DNA of 64,000 bases from an uncultured Spartobacteria bacterium (GCA_903882875.1 CAIRYQ010000015.1:124001-188000), one strand, 5' to 3'; shown: positions 1 to 10,271, counted from the stretch's first letter. The notes: generated by a model not told the origin, from the sequence alone. Program-made: numbers and translations.

Positions 1-2647
1 TCAGGCGCGTGACTTCCTTGCGCGAGGACACCTTCACATCCATCACGATGCCGTAGGTGCCGGAGGGCACGGTGAGCGAGGTGTCCTTCACGTCCGCGGC
101 CTTCTCGCCGAAGATGGCGCGCAGCAGGCGCTCCTCGGGGGCGAGTTCGGTCTCGGACTTGGGTGTGATTTTTCCGCAGAGGATGTCGCCGGGCTTTACC
201 TCGGCGCCGACGCGGATGACGCCGTCGGGCCCAAGATTCATGAGCGCCTCCTCGGAGACGTTCGGAATGTCGCGCGTGATTTCCTCGGGGCCGAGCTTCG
301 TGTCGCGCGCGCCGATCTCGAAGACATCAATGTGGATGGACGTGTAAACGTCCTCCTTCACGATGCGCTTCGAGATGACGATGGCGTCCTCGAAGTTGTA
401 GCCGTTCCAGGGCATGAACGCGACGAGCACGTTGCGGCCGAGGGCGAGTTCGCCCTGGTCGGTGTTTGGGCCGTCGGCGATGACCGCGCCTTTCTTCACA
501 TGCTGGCCTTTGTGGACGATCGGCTTCTGGTTGATGCAAGTGCTCGCATTCGAGCGCATGAATTTGCGCAGCTCGTACACCTGTACGCCGTTCTCGGGAT
601 CGTGCTTGAGCTTCTTGGTGTTCGGAATTTCGCCGTCCTCGGTGATGATGATTTGATCCGCGGTGACGCTGGCGACCTTGCCCGCGTGCTCGGCGAGGAC
701 GACCGCCTTCGAGTCGCGCGCCACTTTTCCCTCGATGCCGGTGCCGACGATCGGCGCATCGGAAATGAGGAGAGGCACGCCTTGGCGCTGCATGTTCGAG
801 CCCATGAGTGCGCGGTTCGCGTCGTCGTGCTCGAGGAAGGGGATGAGCCCTGCGGCGACGGAGACGAGTTGCTTCGGCGAGATGTCCATGTAGTCCACCT
901 TCTCCGGCTCGACTTCGATGAAGTCGCCACGGTGGCGGACGCTCACTTTCTCCTCGAGCAGCTTGCCGCTCTCGCTCATCTTGGCATTCGCCTGAGCGAC
1001 GATGTAGAGCTCCTCCTGGTCACCCGTGAGGAAGTCAATCTGGTCGGTCACCTTGCCATTGTTCACCTTGCGGTACGGCGTCTCGATGAAGCCGAAATCA
1101 TTGATCCGCGCATACGTGCTCATCGAGGCGATGAGGCCGATGTTCGGACCTTCCGGCGTCTCGATGGGGCAGATGCGGCCGTAGTGCGACGGATGAACGT
1201 CGCGGACTTCAAAACCTGCGCGGTCGCGCGAGAGACCGCCCGGCCCGAGGGCGGAGAGACGGCGCTTGTGCGTGAGTTCGCTCAGCGGGTTCGTCTGATC
1301 CATGAACTGCGAGAGCTGCGAACGGCCGAAGAAATCGCGGATGACCGCGCTCAGCGCCTTCGGGTTGATCAGCTTCTGCGGCGTCATGATTTCGAGGTTG
1401 GCGTCGAACAGGGTCATGCGTTCCTTCACCAAGCGCTCCGTGCGGGCGAGGCCCACGCGGCACTGGTTGGCGAGGAGTTCGCCCACGGTCCGCACGCGGC
1501 GGCTGCCGAGATGGTCAATGTCGTCCAGCATGCCTTCGCCGGAGCGCAGGCCGATGATGTAGCGGATTGCCGCGACGAAGTCTTCCTTCACCACTGTGCG
1601 CGTTTCCATCGGCACCGTGATGCCGAGCTTCACGTTGATCTTGTGACGGCCGACGCGCGAAAGGTCGTACTTTTTCGGATCGAAAAAGAGACGCTTCAGC
1701 AGCGCGCGGGCGTTCGGGATGGTTGGCGGGTCGCCAGGGCGGAGACGGCGATAGATGTCCTTCAGCGCCTCTTCCTCGTCGTGCGCAGGATCCTTTTTCA
1801 GGGATTTGATGACGCTGTCGTCCTTCGAGATGTCCACGACTTTCACGTTCTTGATGCCGAGCGCGATGACCTGGCGGATGGTCGCCTTCGTGAGCGGTTC
1901 AAATGCGCGGGCCAGCGTGATCTCGCCGTCCTTCACGTCGGCGGTGAGCACTTTCGTCGCGAGTGCCTCGTCCTCGAGGTCTTCGTTCAGCTTCAGATCT
2001 TCGATCTTGTAGAAAATCTTGAGGATGTCCTCGTCGCTGCCGTAGCCGAGCGCGCGGAGAAAAGTCGTCGCGAGAATTTTCCGGCGGCGCTTGCGTCGGT
2101 CGAGATACGCGTAGAGCAGATCGTTCGTGTCGTATTGGAACTCCACCCACGATCCGCGATCCGGGATGATGCGGAAGCTGAAAAGCACCTTGCCGTTCAA
2201 ATGGATCGAGCTCTCGAAGCAGATGCCCGGCGAGCGGTGCAACTGGCTGACCACGACGCGCTCCGCGCCATTCACGACGAACGTGCCCGCGGGCGTCATC
2301 AGCGGAATCTCACCCATGTACACCTTTTCCTCCTTCATGCCCTTTTCTTCCTTGAGGTGGAATGTGACGTAGAGCGGCGCGGAATACGTCTGGCTCTCGC
2401 GCATGCACTCGCGGATGGACATCTTCGGCTCAGCCAGTTCGTAGCTCGCGAAGTTCAGCGTGATTTTCTCGTCGTAGCTCGAGATGGGAAACACCTCGCG
2501 GAACACGGCCTGGAGGCCGGTGTCCTTGCGCTTCGAGGGCGAGACGCCCTCCTGCAAAAATTCCTTGTACGAGTTCGTCTGCAGCTCGATGAGGTTTGGC
2601 GGTTCGGCGCCTTCCTTGATGGTTCCGAAGTTGATGCGTTCAGACAT
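1..2647 (-). CDS. rpoB: DNA-directed RNA polymerase subunit beta (3' end outside window)
   Basis: This is the beta subunit of RNA polymerase, which forms one side of the active-site channel with beta prime. The reading frame runs from an ATG at 2647 down to the window edge and gives 882 residues, so roughly the last third of a typical 1200-1400 residue protein is missing. The N-terminal [12 protein letters not shown] segment, the rifampicin-binding cluster ([16 protein letters not shown] then [13 protein letters not shown]), and the following [12 protein letters not shown] stretch are all clearly readable. Asp516, His526 and Ser531 (E. coli numbering) are the wild-type, sensitive residues. 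Beta prime (rpoC) would be expected downstream beyond position 1. No rplJ or rplL lies upstream within the window, so rpoB seems to start its own transcript or follow a gene-free leader. Confidence 0.97.
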   Translation of the reverse strand, partial: MSERINFGTIKEGAEPPNLIELQTNSYKEFLQEGVSPSKRKDTGLQAVFREVFPISSYDEKITLNFASYELAEPKMSIRECMRESQTYSAPLYVTFHLKEEKGMKEEKVYMGEIPLMTPAGTFVVNGAERVVVSQLHRSPGICFESSIHLNGKVLFSFRIIPDRGSWVEFQYDTNDLLYAYLDRRKRRRKILATTFLRALGYGSDEDILKIFYKIEDLKLNEDLEDEALATKVLTADVKDGEITLARAFEPLTKATIRQVIALGIKNVKVVDISKDDSVIKSLKKDPAHDEEEALKDIYRRLRPGDPPTIPNARALLKRLFFDPKKYDLSRVGRHKINVKLGITVPMETRTVVKEDFVAAIRYIIGLRSGEGMLDDIDHLGSRRVRTVGELLANQCRVGLARTERLVKERMTLFDANLEIMTPQKLINPKALSAVIRDFFGRSQLSQFMDQTNPLSELTHKRRLSALGPGGLSRDRAGFEVRDVHPSHYGRICPIETPEGPNIGLIASMSTYARINDFGFIETPYRKVNNGKVTDQIDFLTGDQEELYIVAQANAKMSESGKLLEEKVSVRHRGDFIEVEPEKVDYMDISPKQLVSVAAGLIPFLEHDDANRALMGSNMQRQGVPLLISDAPIVGTGIEGKVARDSKAVVLAEHAGKVASVTADQIIITEDGEIPNTKKLKHDPENGVQVYELRKFMRSNASTCINQKPIVHKGQHVKKGAVIADGPNTDQGELALGRNVLVAFMPWNGYNFEDAIVISKRIVKEDVYTSIHIDVFEIGARDTKLGPEEITRDIPNVSEEALMNLGPDGVIRVGAEVKPGDILCGKITPKSETELAPEERLLRAIFGEKAADVKDTSLTVPSGTYGIVMDVKVSSRKEVTRL

Positions 2648-3398
2648 GATGTGTGGTGCGGTGTGTGGATGATTCATTTGGGGACGCCGATTCCCAAAAT
2701 CGGGTGTCGGCCTCCCTTTCGTGGGTTAGAAAATGGAGATCCGTTCGAGGGAACGGAGATGCCGGTCGAGTGAACGGCTGGTTTGCCCGGATTGGGCGGA
2801 CTGGACCCGGTTGCAACTCTGCCGTGGCGACACTCTCGCAATCGGCGAGAAACTTACGGAAGCCATGCTGGAAACGGGTGACAGTTGCAAAGAGAGTGCG
2901 CGGTTGGCGACGCCAGTCCTTCCAAAGGCATTTTCACAGGGGGTTCGAGCGGCTGAAAGAAGCGGCGTGGTGTGAACCCGGAGAGAAAATGTGGTCTTCA
3001 GCGCTGTGGAGTCGTGGTTAAATTGCGGGACGACAAACGCGAGGTCCTCTAGAAGAACCTCGCGAAGTCGAACCGTGACCACTAAGCGTTTGGGGGCAAA
3101 AGGCAAGAAATTTTCAAAAATATTTTCACCCGCCCGCACACGGCGTGCTCCGGGGCAGGAGTCGGCCGACTTCGGGAGCAGCCGAAAACGCCCGCAATGC
3201 AGATTTACTTGTGGCGGCCCGGAAGCTGCGTGCAGGGTGTGATGCCTGCACTTATTACGCAATGCAGGAAATCCGACTGTGACGACTGACGGATGATCTC
3301 GACGCGGCAATCAATGGACGAGGGATGGGTCTCCGTCCGCCATCGCAAGAAGAACACCGTAAACGCCGACACCAAGCAGCCGTACCGCTGATGCAAGC
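2648..3398. other. Gene-free stretch upstream of rpoB
   Basis: About 750 bases separate the rpoB start from the next gene. Short open frames exist on both strands, but none has a recognisable domain, a signal peptide or a convincing start. No tRNA cloverleaf was seen. The stretch probably contains the rpoB promoter and untranslated leader. A hairpin at 2683-2708 lies just before the rpoB start and a stronger one is at 3038-3064. A ribosomal protein gene would be the usual occupant here, and none is present. Confidence 0.5.
3032..3064 (-). terminator. Hairpin, possible terminator or attenuator upstream of rpoB
   Basis: CGCGAGGT at 3038-3045 pairs perfectly with ACCTCGCG at 3057-3064 across an 11-base loop. 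On the minus strand the stem is followed by TTTGTC, a poor U-tract. It could end a transcript arriving from the minus-strand genes above 3399, or act as an attenuator in the rpoB leader. The function is inferred from structure only. Confidence 0.3.
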
Positions 3399-4376
3399 CT
3401 ACTTCGTCACGATCCAGACATTTTGGTAGAAGACCGGATTGCCGTGGCCTTGCAGTTGGATTGCGCCGCCGGTCGGGTCTTCCTTTTTGCCGCCACCGGT
3501 CGGGCCGACGATCTCCACCTTGTCGTGGATGAGCACGCCGTTGTGCTTCACGGTGATCACGGCGTTCTTGGTCTTCTTGCCGTCGCCGTCATATTTCGCC
3601 GCGGTGAAATCAATGTCGTACGTCTGCCACGCGAGCGGCGGGAAGCACATGTTCACGTCCGGTTTCGTCTTCGAGTAGATGCCGCCGCACTCGTTGCTCT
3701 CGCCCTTGAGCCCGAAGCTGTCGAGCACCTGCACCTCGTAGCGATCCTGCATGTACACACCGCTGTTCGCGCGATCCTGTCCGCGGCCGAGCGGCTTGAA
3801 GGGCAGCAGGAATTCGACATGCAGCGTGTAGTCTTGGAAATCCGCGCGCTTCGTCTTGCTGCCGGACGCGAGAATCTTGCGGCCGAGTTCATCGAGGTGC
3901 CCGCCGGCCCATGCGTCGGCATTCGATCCGTCGAAAAGCACGATCGCGCCGGTCGGGGGCGTTGCTCCGAGCGTCGGGCTCTTGCGGTGTGTTTTCTTCA
4001 AAATGACGTTCGCTCCGATGCCCGTGAGCGTGTCCTTCGTCAGCACGGCCTTTGCGCCGTCCGGCAGGGTGAACTCCACTTTTTCCCCGTCGCGCTTGCC
4101 TTCGACTTCGATCTTTGCCGACTTGTCCCACCCGTCGCCCGGCAGTCCGCCGTGATGAACGACTGCGCGGAAGGTGTCGTTTCCAAGTGCGATCACCTGC
4201 ACGCCGACTTTTGCACCTTCGCCAGCGTACTCGCCTTGGAGATCGTAGTCCGGTCCGGCGGCGCGTGATTCCTCGACGGTGAGGTACGTGGCGGCCTTTG
4301 GTTTTGCGTCAGCCGCAAACAATGCGGGTGCGAGCGAGAGGGCGAGCAGAGCGGGGAGCAGGTGTCGTGTTTTCAT
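3399..4376 (-). CDS. Secreted DUF1080 (3-keto-disaccharide hydrolase-like) protein
   Basis: This 325-residue protein begins with a clear signal peptide (MKTRHLLPALLALSLAPALFA, cleavage expected after about residue 22) and ends with a jelly-roll DUF1080 domain, recognisable from GAIVLFDGSNADAW, the DYTLHVEFLLPF strand, NSGVYMQDRYEVQVLDSFG and the closing GGAIQLQGHGNPVFYQNVW. DUF1080 proteins are abundant in Verrucomicrobiota and Planctomycetota and bind or hydrolyse (keto)glycans at the cell surface. The ATG at 4376 is chosen because it starts the signal peptide, although the open frame continues upstream to 4850. It is the last gene of a minus-strand group with the serine hydrolase and FAD oxidoreductase above it. 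The exact substrate cannot be told from sequence. Confidence 0.88.
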   Translation of the reverse strand: MKTRHLLPALLALSLAPALFAADAKPKAATYLTVEESRAAGPDYDLQGEYAGEGAKVGVQVIALGNDTFRAVVHHGGLPGDGWDKSAKIEVEGKRDGEKVEFTLPDGAKAVLTKDTLTGIGANVILKKTHRKSPTLGATPPTGAIVLFDGSNADAWAGGHLDELGRKILASGSKTKRADFQDYTLHVEFLLPFKPLGRGQDRANSGVYMQDRYEVQVLDSFGLKGESNECGGIYSKTKPDVNMCFPPLAWQTYDIDFTAAKYDGDGKKTKNAVITVKHNGVLIHDKVEIVGPTGGGKKEDPTGGAIQLQGHGNPVFYQNVWIVTK

Positions 4377-4468
4377 GGGATGGAAGGCGAGTCTGAGCCG
4401 GGGATTTCGCCTAGGGCGAGGATGAAAGTTGCAGATGTGTGTGATCGCGGCTTGGACGTAGGCCCCGC

Positions 4469-5569
4469 CTACTTTGCCGCGATCACATCCGACACCGGAT
4501 GCAGCACGAGCGGGCCGGAAACACTCGACGGCAGCGAAGTGAGGATCACGCAAATCGTTTCCGATTCCGGAACGGCCCACGCGAGCATTCCGGTCGAGCC
4601 GCTGTGCCCGAAGGAATGCACGGAACAGCCTTTTCCAAAACCATCTGGCCCGAGCGCGAAGCCGATGCCACGCCGTGCGCCGAGGCCTTCGGTGTGATTG
4701 CGGATCATCAGCCGAGCCGTTTCCTCGCGGAGCGCCTTGCCATCCGGGTGCATGAAACTGCGCAGAAATGCGGCCACGTCCTCCGCGCTGCAATGCGCGC
4801 CGCCCCACGGTGCGCCGAGCCCGCGCCAGTACGGGCTGTTCCAGTCCCACTCCTTTGCATTCGCCGCGCCTGCGCCCGCCTCGGGCGCCGCGTGCTCGGT
4901 CTGCACGCGGACGAGTTCCTCGCGTTTGAATCCGTCGAGCCCGAGCGCGCTGCGCTTCATGCCGAGCGGTTTGAAAATTTGCGCCGCGAGGAAATCCGGC
5001 AACGGCGCCTTCGTGATGCGCTCGACGATTTCCGCTGAGAGCAGGATGCCCATGCTCTGATAGTGATACTTTGTCCCCGGCGCGAAAAGCAGCGGCGTGC
5101 GGACAGCGCCGCGGACAAAATCCGCGAGCGGCGCGTGGCGCGAGCGCAGCGCATTGTTTTCCTCCAGTTGATCCGGCAGGCCCGATGTATGCGTGAGCAA
5201 ATGCGCGATCGTCACGTCCTTCCGCGCGCCCTCGGAAAACTCGGGGATGAATTTCATCGCGGGATCGGACAGCCGCAGTTCACCGCGATCCGCGAGCACC
5301 ATCGCGGCGGCCGCGGTCATCGTCTTGGTGATCGAGCCGAGAAGGAACGGCGCGTCCGCCGCCCCGGCCTTGCCGAATGCGCGCTCAAATTTCTCCGTGC
5401 CGCGCCGGACGTGGAGCACGGCGGATTCGATCGTGCCTGCGTCCACATGTTTCTGGATGAGCTGCGCTGCGGCTTGCATGGTGTCACGATTGCTGGCGGC
5501 GAACGCGTCGCGAAACAAGCCCGCGCCGATCCCGGCGAACATGACGGTGAGGGAGTGGCGTCGGTTCAT
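4469..5569 (-). CDS. Serine hydrolase of the class C beta-lactamase family
   Basis: This 366-residue protein has the three motifs of class C beta-lactamases and related esterases and D-aminopeptidases: the nucleophile motif S79-I-T-K82, Y170-Q-S172 at the YxN position, and HSGSTG near residue 320 at the KTG position. An N-terminal hydrophobic segment (residues 5-24) indicates export. HSG in place of KTG is more usual in esterase or peptidase members than in true beta-lactamases, so antibiotic hydrolysis is not implied. The FAD oxidoreductase gene ends 18 bases upstream, so the two are probably co-transcribed. Confidence 0.88.
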   Translation of the reverse strand: MNRRHSLTVMFAGIGAGLFRDAFAASNRDTMQAAAQLIQKHVDAGTIESAVLHVRRGTEKFERAFGKAGAADAPFLLGSITKTMTAAAAMVLADRGELRLSDPAMKFIPEFSEGARKDVTIAHLLTHTSGLPDQLEENNALRSRHAPLADFVRGAVRTPLLFAPGTKYHYQSMGILLSAEIVERITKAPLPDFLAAQIFKPLGMKRSALGLDGFKREELVRVQTEHAAPEAGAGAANAKEWDWNSPYWRGLGAPWGGAHCSAEDVAAFLRSFMHPDGKALREETARLMIRNHTEGLGARRGIGFALGPDGFGKGCSVHSFGHSGSTGMLAWAVPESETICVILTSLPSSVSGPLVLHPVSDVIAAK

Positions 5570-5587
5570 GGGCGGGGAAAAAGTGCG

Positions 5588-7303
5588 TCACTTCGCGGGC
5601 TCGCCCCAGTCGAGTTTCTGATGATCTTCGAGCAGCCGCTTGCGCAGCTTTTCATACGGCACCGCCTGTACGGTGGTGCCCGCATCAATCGCAAGGCTCG
5701 CCGCCGTCGCCGCGCTCTGGCCGAGGATCATGAAGACCGGCTCCATGCGGATCGATCCGTACGCCATGTGCGAGCTGCTCACGCAGACCGACACGAGCAG
5801 GTTGTCGCATTCGGCGGCCCTCGGCACCATGCTGCGGTAGCTCACGGGATAAGGATGCGGGGTCTTGTGCTCCACGTTTCCCTCGCCGCGCACCGCGCCG
5901 TTCACGATCACGCGCTGTACGTGATGCGAGTCCATCGTGTAGCTCGCGAGTCCCACCGAATCGGCTGCGACCTCGGCACCGGTGCAATTCTTCTCCGTCA
6001 TCACGTAGTCGGATTTCAAGCGTCGTGCCTCGCGGACGTAGAGATCGTGCGGCCAGCCGCCGGTCTCGGTGAACTCATTTTTCGGCAGGCCGAACTGTTT
6101 CGCCTTTTCGCGGATGCGCTCGGGCAGCCGCTCGTCGTGCGCGAGGAACCACATGAGCCCCTGCTGATACGTGACGTGCGCCTGGAAAATTTTCTCCCGC
6201 GTCGCGTAGTCCGCCTCGGGCCAGTCGTAGCTGCCGCCGACGAAATCCGTCGAGACCGGGCCGGCGTTGTTGCAGTCGCCGATGTTCAATTTCACCGGGC
6301 CGAACTGATACGTCCAGTCCCACGGGAAACCGGCCTTCTGCGTGAGGTAGCGGAGCAGCAGCGCGTGCGTGTCGGCGTCATAGTTCGTGGGTTTCGGCCA
6401 CGGAAAACCGGCGTCCGCTTTCACGGCCCACATGCGGAAATTGTAGGCTTGGATTTTGTGATCGCCCGTCCCCGGCGCGACGGGCGGCTCGGCGGAAATT
6501 CCCGGCAGCAGCCCGCTCTTCGGATCGCCCGGTGTGCGATATGGATCCACGTCGAAACGGAACTGGTGCGTCTTCGCGATGTAGAAGCCGTTCACCGTCT
6601 CGCCATACACGTCGTTCGATTCGCGACCGACGTGGAATGACGCGCCGGCCTTTGCGAAGAGATCGCCTTCGTAAGTCGCATCAATGAACACCTTCGCCTC
6701 GATCGTGTCGCCATTTTCAAATTTCAACGCCGTGATGTGCGCGCCGGTTTTCACGACTTCGGACAGCCGGTGTTCGTACAGCACAGGCACGCCAGCCTCG
6801 GTGAGCATCTCGCGGAATTTCGTCTCTGCCTGCGACGGGCTGAAGGCCGACCATCGTTCGTTCTCCGTCGCCTTCGTGCCGGGCCGCTTGCCGGCCGTCT
6901 TCAGAAATTCCGCGGCGATCCCGCCGATGGATTCCGCCTTTCCAAAATCCACCGCCGTGAGCCCCGCCGAGGTGAGCCCGCCGACATGCCGCCGGAAGAC
7001 CGCGAGCGCCGCCGTCTTGCCCATGCGTTTCGCCTGCACTGCGGCGGCCACTCCGCCGGGCGTGCCGCCGTAGATGCACACATCCACCCTCAGCGTCTGC
7101 GGCGGATTTGCAGGCGGCACGGGGTAGTAATATTTCAGTCCGGGATTTGGCGTCGAAGGCCCGTCCGCGCGCGCGTGGGCGATGATGAAAGAGAACGAGA
7201 TCAATGCTGCGCGCACGATTTTGCGGGCGTACGTCGGCGCAAGATTTCGCGCGTGGAGTTTCTGCGGGGGGATTTGGGTGGGGGCATAAAGGGGATGCTT
7301 CAT
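5588..7303 (-). CDS. Secreted FAD-dependent oxidoreductase
   Basis: The predicted 571-residue product has a hydrophobic N-terminal export segment (around AALISFSFIIAHARA) followed at once by a dinucleotide-binding motif (VDVCIYGGTPGGVAAAVQA), then AGLTAVDFG and a C-terminal GQSAATAASLAIDAG nucleotide-contact segment. This is the arrangement of the FAD_oxidored family that is common in secreted carbohydrate-degrading gene sets of this phylum. The start at 7303 leaves the shortest leader before the signal-like segment. GTG at 7342 and ATG at 7339 are in-frame alternatives. It leads the operon that continues with the serine hydrolase. The substrate is unknown. Confidence 0.85.
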   Translation of the reverse strand: MKHPLYAPTQIPPQKLHARNLAPTYARKIVRAALISFSFIIAHARADGPSTPNPGLKYYYPVPPANPPQTLRVDVCIYGGTPGGVAAAVQAKRMGKTAALAVFRRHVGGLTSAGLTAVDFGKAESIGGIAAEFLKTAGKRPGTKATENERWSAFSPSQAETKFREMLTEAGVPVLYEHRLSEVVKTGAHITALKFENGDTIEAKVFIDATYEGDLFAKAGASFHVGRESNDVYGETVNGFYIAKTHQFRFDVDPYRTPGDPKSGLLPGISAEPPVAPGTGDHKIQAYNFRMWAVKADAGFPWPKPTNYDADTHALLLRYLTQKAGFPWDWTYQFGPVKLNIGDCNNAGPVSTDFVGGSYDWPEADYATREKIFQAHVTYQQGLMWFLAHDERLPERIREKAKQFGLPKNEFTETGGWPHDLYVREARRLKSDYVMTEKNCTGAEVAADSVGLASYTMDSHHVQRVIVNGAVRGEGNVEHKTPHPYPVSYRSMVPRAAECDNLLVSVCVSSSHMAYGSIRMEPVFMILGQSAATAASLAIDAGTTVQAVPYEKLRKRLLEDHQKLDWGEPAK

Positions 7304-7420
7304 GCGTGCGTTTTGATGCGTCGAATCGCGCGCGTCCATCACGATTCCGCGGATGTTTCGGTGAAAATGCGGTGCGCATCTTTCGCTGACATGCGCGCGG
7401 AAATCCGTTCATACACGGGC

Positions 7421-8299
7421 ATGACGAACCCACTTGTCTTTTCCATCGGCGGCGATCTGCCCGTGAGCCGCATCGGCTACGGCGCGATGCGCCTGTGCGG
7501 ACAGCCCGGAAATTTCGGCCCCTTTGCCGACTGGCTTGCGGGCGAAAAACTTCTGCGGCGTGCTTCCGAGATCGGCGTGAATTTTTTCGATACCGCGGAG
7601 GCATACGGGCCTGGCAACAACGAGGAGATCATCGCCGCTGCGCTGCATCCGTACCGCGATCGAAATGGCGGTCCGCTCTTGATCACGACGAAAGGCGGCG
7701 TCACGAAGACATCGCCGACGACCATCTTCCCCGACGGACGTCCGGAAAATCTCCGGCGCGCGTGCGAGGACAGCCTGCGCCGCCTGCGCATCGCGCGGCA
7801 CGATCTCTACCAGTTCCACCGGCCCGATCCGAAGGTGCCGTTTGCCGATTCCGTCGGGGCGCTCGCGGCGCTGCGTGACGAGGGAAAAATCCGCCATGTC
7901 GGACTCTCGAACGTCACCGTAGCGCAGATCGAGGAAGCGCGCGCAATCGTGCCGATCGTCTCCGTTCAAAATCGCTACAACCTCCGCGAGCGCGGCGCGG
8001 ACGATGTGCTCGCGCTGTGCGAAAGGCACGGCACCGCATTTTTCCCGTACGGCCCGCTCGGCGCGCAGCCATTCGATCGCAACGCTCCGCTCGGCTCCGT
8101 GGAAAGCCCGTGCGCTGCGGTCGCCGCGCGCCTCGGTGCCACGCCCGCGCAGGTCGCGCTTGCGTGGCTGCTGCGGAGATCGCCGAACATCATTGTGATC
8201 CCCGGCACCACGACGATCGCGCACCTTGAGGAGAACGTAGCAGCCGCGCGCATCGAGATCACCGATGCGGATTTCGCCGCGATGATAGCGCAGTCTTGA
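7421..8299 (+). CDS. Aldo/keto reductase
   Basis: This is a 292-residue NADPH-dependent aldo/keto reductase with the full catalytic tetrad: Asp57 and Tyr62 (FFDTAEAYG), Lys91 (ITTKGG) and His133 (YQFHRPD). The barrel pattern GKIRHVGLSNV and a C-terminal cofactor loop (IVIPGTT) are also present. It starts at the ATG at 7421. An in-frame ATG at 7391 is possible but would add residues not typical of the family. It is divergent from the FAD oxidoreductase, so 7304-7420 should contain both promoters. The physiological substrate cannot be predicted. Confidence 0.93.
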   Translation: MTNPLVFSIGGDLPVSRIGYGAMRLCGQPGNFGPFADWLAGEKLLRRASEIGVNFFDTAEAYGPGNNEEIIAAALHPYRDRNGGPLLITTKGGVTKTSPTTIFPDGRPENLRRACEDSLRRLRIARHDLYQFHRPDPKVPFADSVGALAALRDEGKIRHVGLSNVTVAQIEEARAIVPIVSVQNRYNLRERGADDVLALCERHGTAFFPYGPLGAQPFDRNAPLGSVESPCAAVAARLGATPAQVALAWLLRRSPNIIVIPGTTTIAHLEENVAAARIEITDADFAAMIAQS

Positions 8300-8362
8300 C
8301 CCGGCGGACGTGCGGGCGCAGGAAAGTTGCGTGCGAATCGAACGCCATCCATTGCCAGCGGC

Positions 8363-8686
8363 ATGACTCCGCGCGACCTGCTCAACAAATTTTCCGGCGG
8401 TCTTTTTGACGACCGGAAAAAGGCCGCGGGTGCCGACGCCGAACAGCAGCGCCGGTGGCGCGCGTACCTTTCCGCCGCAAAGAAACGATGCCTCGAATAC
8501 CGCGAGCTGCGCTACTGCGAGGCGTGCCATCACTCGATGCACGCGTTCGTGTCGTTTTGCGAAAAATGCGGCAACGCCACCGAGCCGCTGCCTGCGGCGT
8601 TTGCGGTCGAATACGCGAGCGCGGAATTTCCCGATCTCGTGAAGTCGCGCGAGGATTTCGACCAGCTGATCGCCTACGAGACGTGA
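8363..8686 (+). CDS. Small zinc-ribbon protein of unknown function
   Basis: This 107-residue protein contains two CxxC pairs, Cys52/Cys55 (CEAC) and Cys66/Cys69 (CEKC), spaced as in a zinc ribbon. They follow a basic helical N-terminal part and precede an acidic C-terminal tail. No signal peptide or membrane segment is seen, so it is probably cytoplasmic and might bind nucleic acid or protein. It follows the aldo/keto reductase by 63 bases on the same strand. Its last 13 bases overlap the end of the convergent aldehyde dehydrogenase gene. The function is not known. Confidence 0.75.
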   Translation: MTPRDLLNKFSGGLFDDRKKAAGADAEQQRRWRAYLSAAKKRCLEYRELRYCEACHHSMHAFVSFCEKCGNATEPLPAAFAVEYASAEFPDLVKSREDFDQLIAYET

Positions 8687-10170
8687 GCCTCCGCCGCGCT
8701 GCGGAACCAGCCGGGGCGCTGCGGCGCGAGTGAGATGTTGATCTGTTTTGTTTCGAGGTATTCGTCGAGGCCGTAGGTGCCGAGTTCGCGTCCCCAGCCG
8801 CTCTGCTTGTAGCCGCCCCACGGCGCTTCGTTGAACGTCGGATGGTAGCTGTTCAGCCAGGTGATTCCCGCGCGCAGTTGCTTCAGCACGCGCAGGCCCT
8901 TTGCACCGTCGCGCGTGAAGACGCCGCCCGCGAGGCCGTAGTCCGTGCCGTTCGCAAGCCGGATCGCCTCCTCCTCGGTGTCGAAAAGCTGCACGCACTG
9001 CACCGGACCGAAGATTTCCTCGCGCACGATGCGCATCTCGGGACGCGTCTCGGCGAAAATGGTCGGCGCGACAAAGTTCCCGCGTGCGTGCGGAGGGTCA
9101 ACCATCCGGTGTCCGCCGCAGAGGAGCTGCGCGCCCTCAGCCTTGCCGATCTCGATGTAGCCGAGCACGCGCTCCATGTGTTCGCGCGTGATGAGCGGGC
9201 CCATCTCGGTCTCGGGCAGCAGGCCGTCGCCGACGGCGATCTTGCGCGATGCTTCCGCGAGCGCCGGGAGAAATTTTTCCGCGACGCTGCGTTCGAGGAT
9301 CAGACGTGAGCCTGCGCTGCACACTTCACCCTGTCCGGCGAAGATTGCGAACATGGCGAACTCCAGCGCGACATCGAGATCGGCGTCGGCAAAGACGATG
9401 CAGGGTGATTTCCCGCCGAGTTCGAGCGTGACCTTTTTGATGTTGCCCGCGGCGGCGGCGATGATCTTGCGCCCGGTCGAGGTGCCTCCGGTGAACGCGA
9501 TCTTGTCCACGAGCGGTGACGCAGCGAGCGCGTGCCCCGCCATCGCGCCGGGGCCGGTGAGGAGCTGTGCGCAGCCTGGGGGGAAGCCCGCCTCGGCGAT
9601 CAGTTCAAAGAGCCGGATCGCCGTGAGCGGCGTGGCCTCGGCGGGCTTGAGGATGCAGCAGTTTCCCGCGGCGAGGCCCGGCGCGAGTTTCCACGCGGCC
9701 ATGAGCAGCGGATAATTCCACGGGATGATCTGCCCGCACACGCCGATCGGTTCGCGCACGACCATCGTCTGCATCGCCGCGTCCGGCGTCTCGAATGTCT
9801 GGCCGAGCGGCTTCGTGGCGAGGCCCGCGTAGTAGCGGAAGCAGTTCGCCGCGTCGCCCACATCGTATTTTGCCTCGCGCAGCGGCTTCCCGTTGTTGCG
9901 TGTTTCCGTCGTCGCGAGGGCGTCGGAATTTTTGTCAATGAGATCGGCGAGTTTGAAAAGAAACGCCGCGCGTTCCTGGGCGCGCATCTTTGGCCACGGG
10001 CCGGAATCGAATGCGAGCCGCGCGTGTGCGATGGCGATCTCCGCATCGGCAGCGGAGCCGTCGGTGACCTCCGCGATCGGTTCGTTGTCCGCGGGATTGA
10101 GGATTGCGCGAGTGCCGCCCTTGACCGCCTGCACCCACTCGCCGCCGAGAAACATGGGGAGAGTCTTCAT
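8674..10170 (-). CDS. NAD(P)-dependent aldehyde dehydrogenase, betaine-aldehyde dehydrogenase type
   Basis: This 498-residue aldehyde dehydrogenase carries the catalytic cysteine in GQGEVCSAGSRL, the general-base glutamate in LELGGKSP, the PWNYPLLMAAWKLAPGLAAG cofactor segment and the GFGPV-like EEIFGPVQC loop. Length and motifs fit the BetB/GbsA or gamma-aminobutyraldehyde group, but aldehyde specificity cannot be decided from sequence. The ATG at 10170 is used because family similarity begins there with MKTLPMFLGGEWV. It is divergent from the sulfatase, with a shared promoter region of about 100 bases, and convergent with the zinc-ribbon gene. Confidence 0.93.
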   Translation of the reverse strand: MKTLPMFLGGEWVQAVKGGTRAILNPADNEPIAEVTDGSAADAEIAIAHARLAFDSGPWPKMRAQERAAFLFKLADLIDKNSDALATTETRNNGKPLREAKYDVGDAANCFRYYAGLATKPLGQTFETPDAAMQTMVVREPIGVCGQIIPWNYPLLMAAWKLAPGLAAGNCCILKPAEATPLTAIRLFELIAEAGFPPGCAQLLTGPGAMAGHALAASPLVDKIAFTGGTSTGRKIIAAAAGNIKKVTLELGGKSPCIVFADADLDVALEFAMFAIFAGQGEVCSAGSRLILERSVAEKFLPALAEASRKIAVGDGLLPETEMGPLITREHMERVLGYIEIGKAEGAQLLCGGHRMVDPPHARGNFVAPTIFAETRPEMRIVREEIFGPVQCVQLFDTEEEAIRLANGTDYGLAGGVFTRDGAKGLRVLKQLRAGITWLNSYHPTFNEAPWGGYKQSGWGRELGTYGLDEYLETKQINISLAPQRPGWFRSAAEAHVS

Positions 10171-10271
10171 GGCCGGAGTATCCTCCCGCCGCCCACGAAT
10201 CGCAAGCCGCAGCTCAAACGGCCCGAGTTGACGCTTGCTCCGAGTGCCCGGTGCGGGTGCCATCGGCATGC

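Noticed and set aside
332-2773. 813-codon open frame on the plus strand
   Set aside because: It is antisense to rpoB, His/Arg/Val/Asp-rich and without domains. High GC leaves the opposite strand free of stops.
2726-3310. 194-codon minus-strand open frame upstream of rpoB
   Set aside because: It has no domain, no ribosome-binding site and a composition unlike the neighbouring genes. It crosses the hairpin at 3038-3064.
4469-5569. True beta-lactamase (antibiotic resistance gene)
   Set aside because: The third motif is HSG rather than KTG and the context is catabolic. An esterase or peptidase role is more likely.
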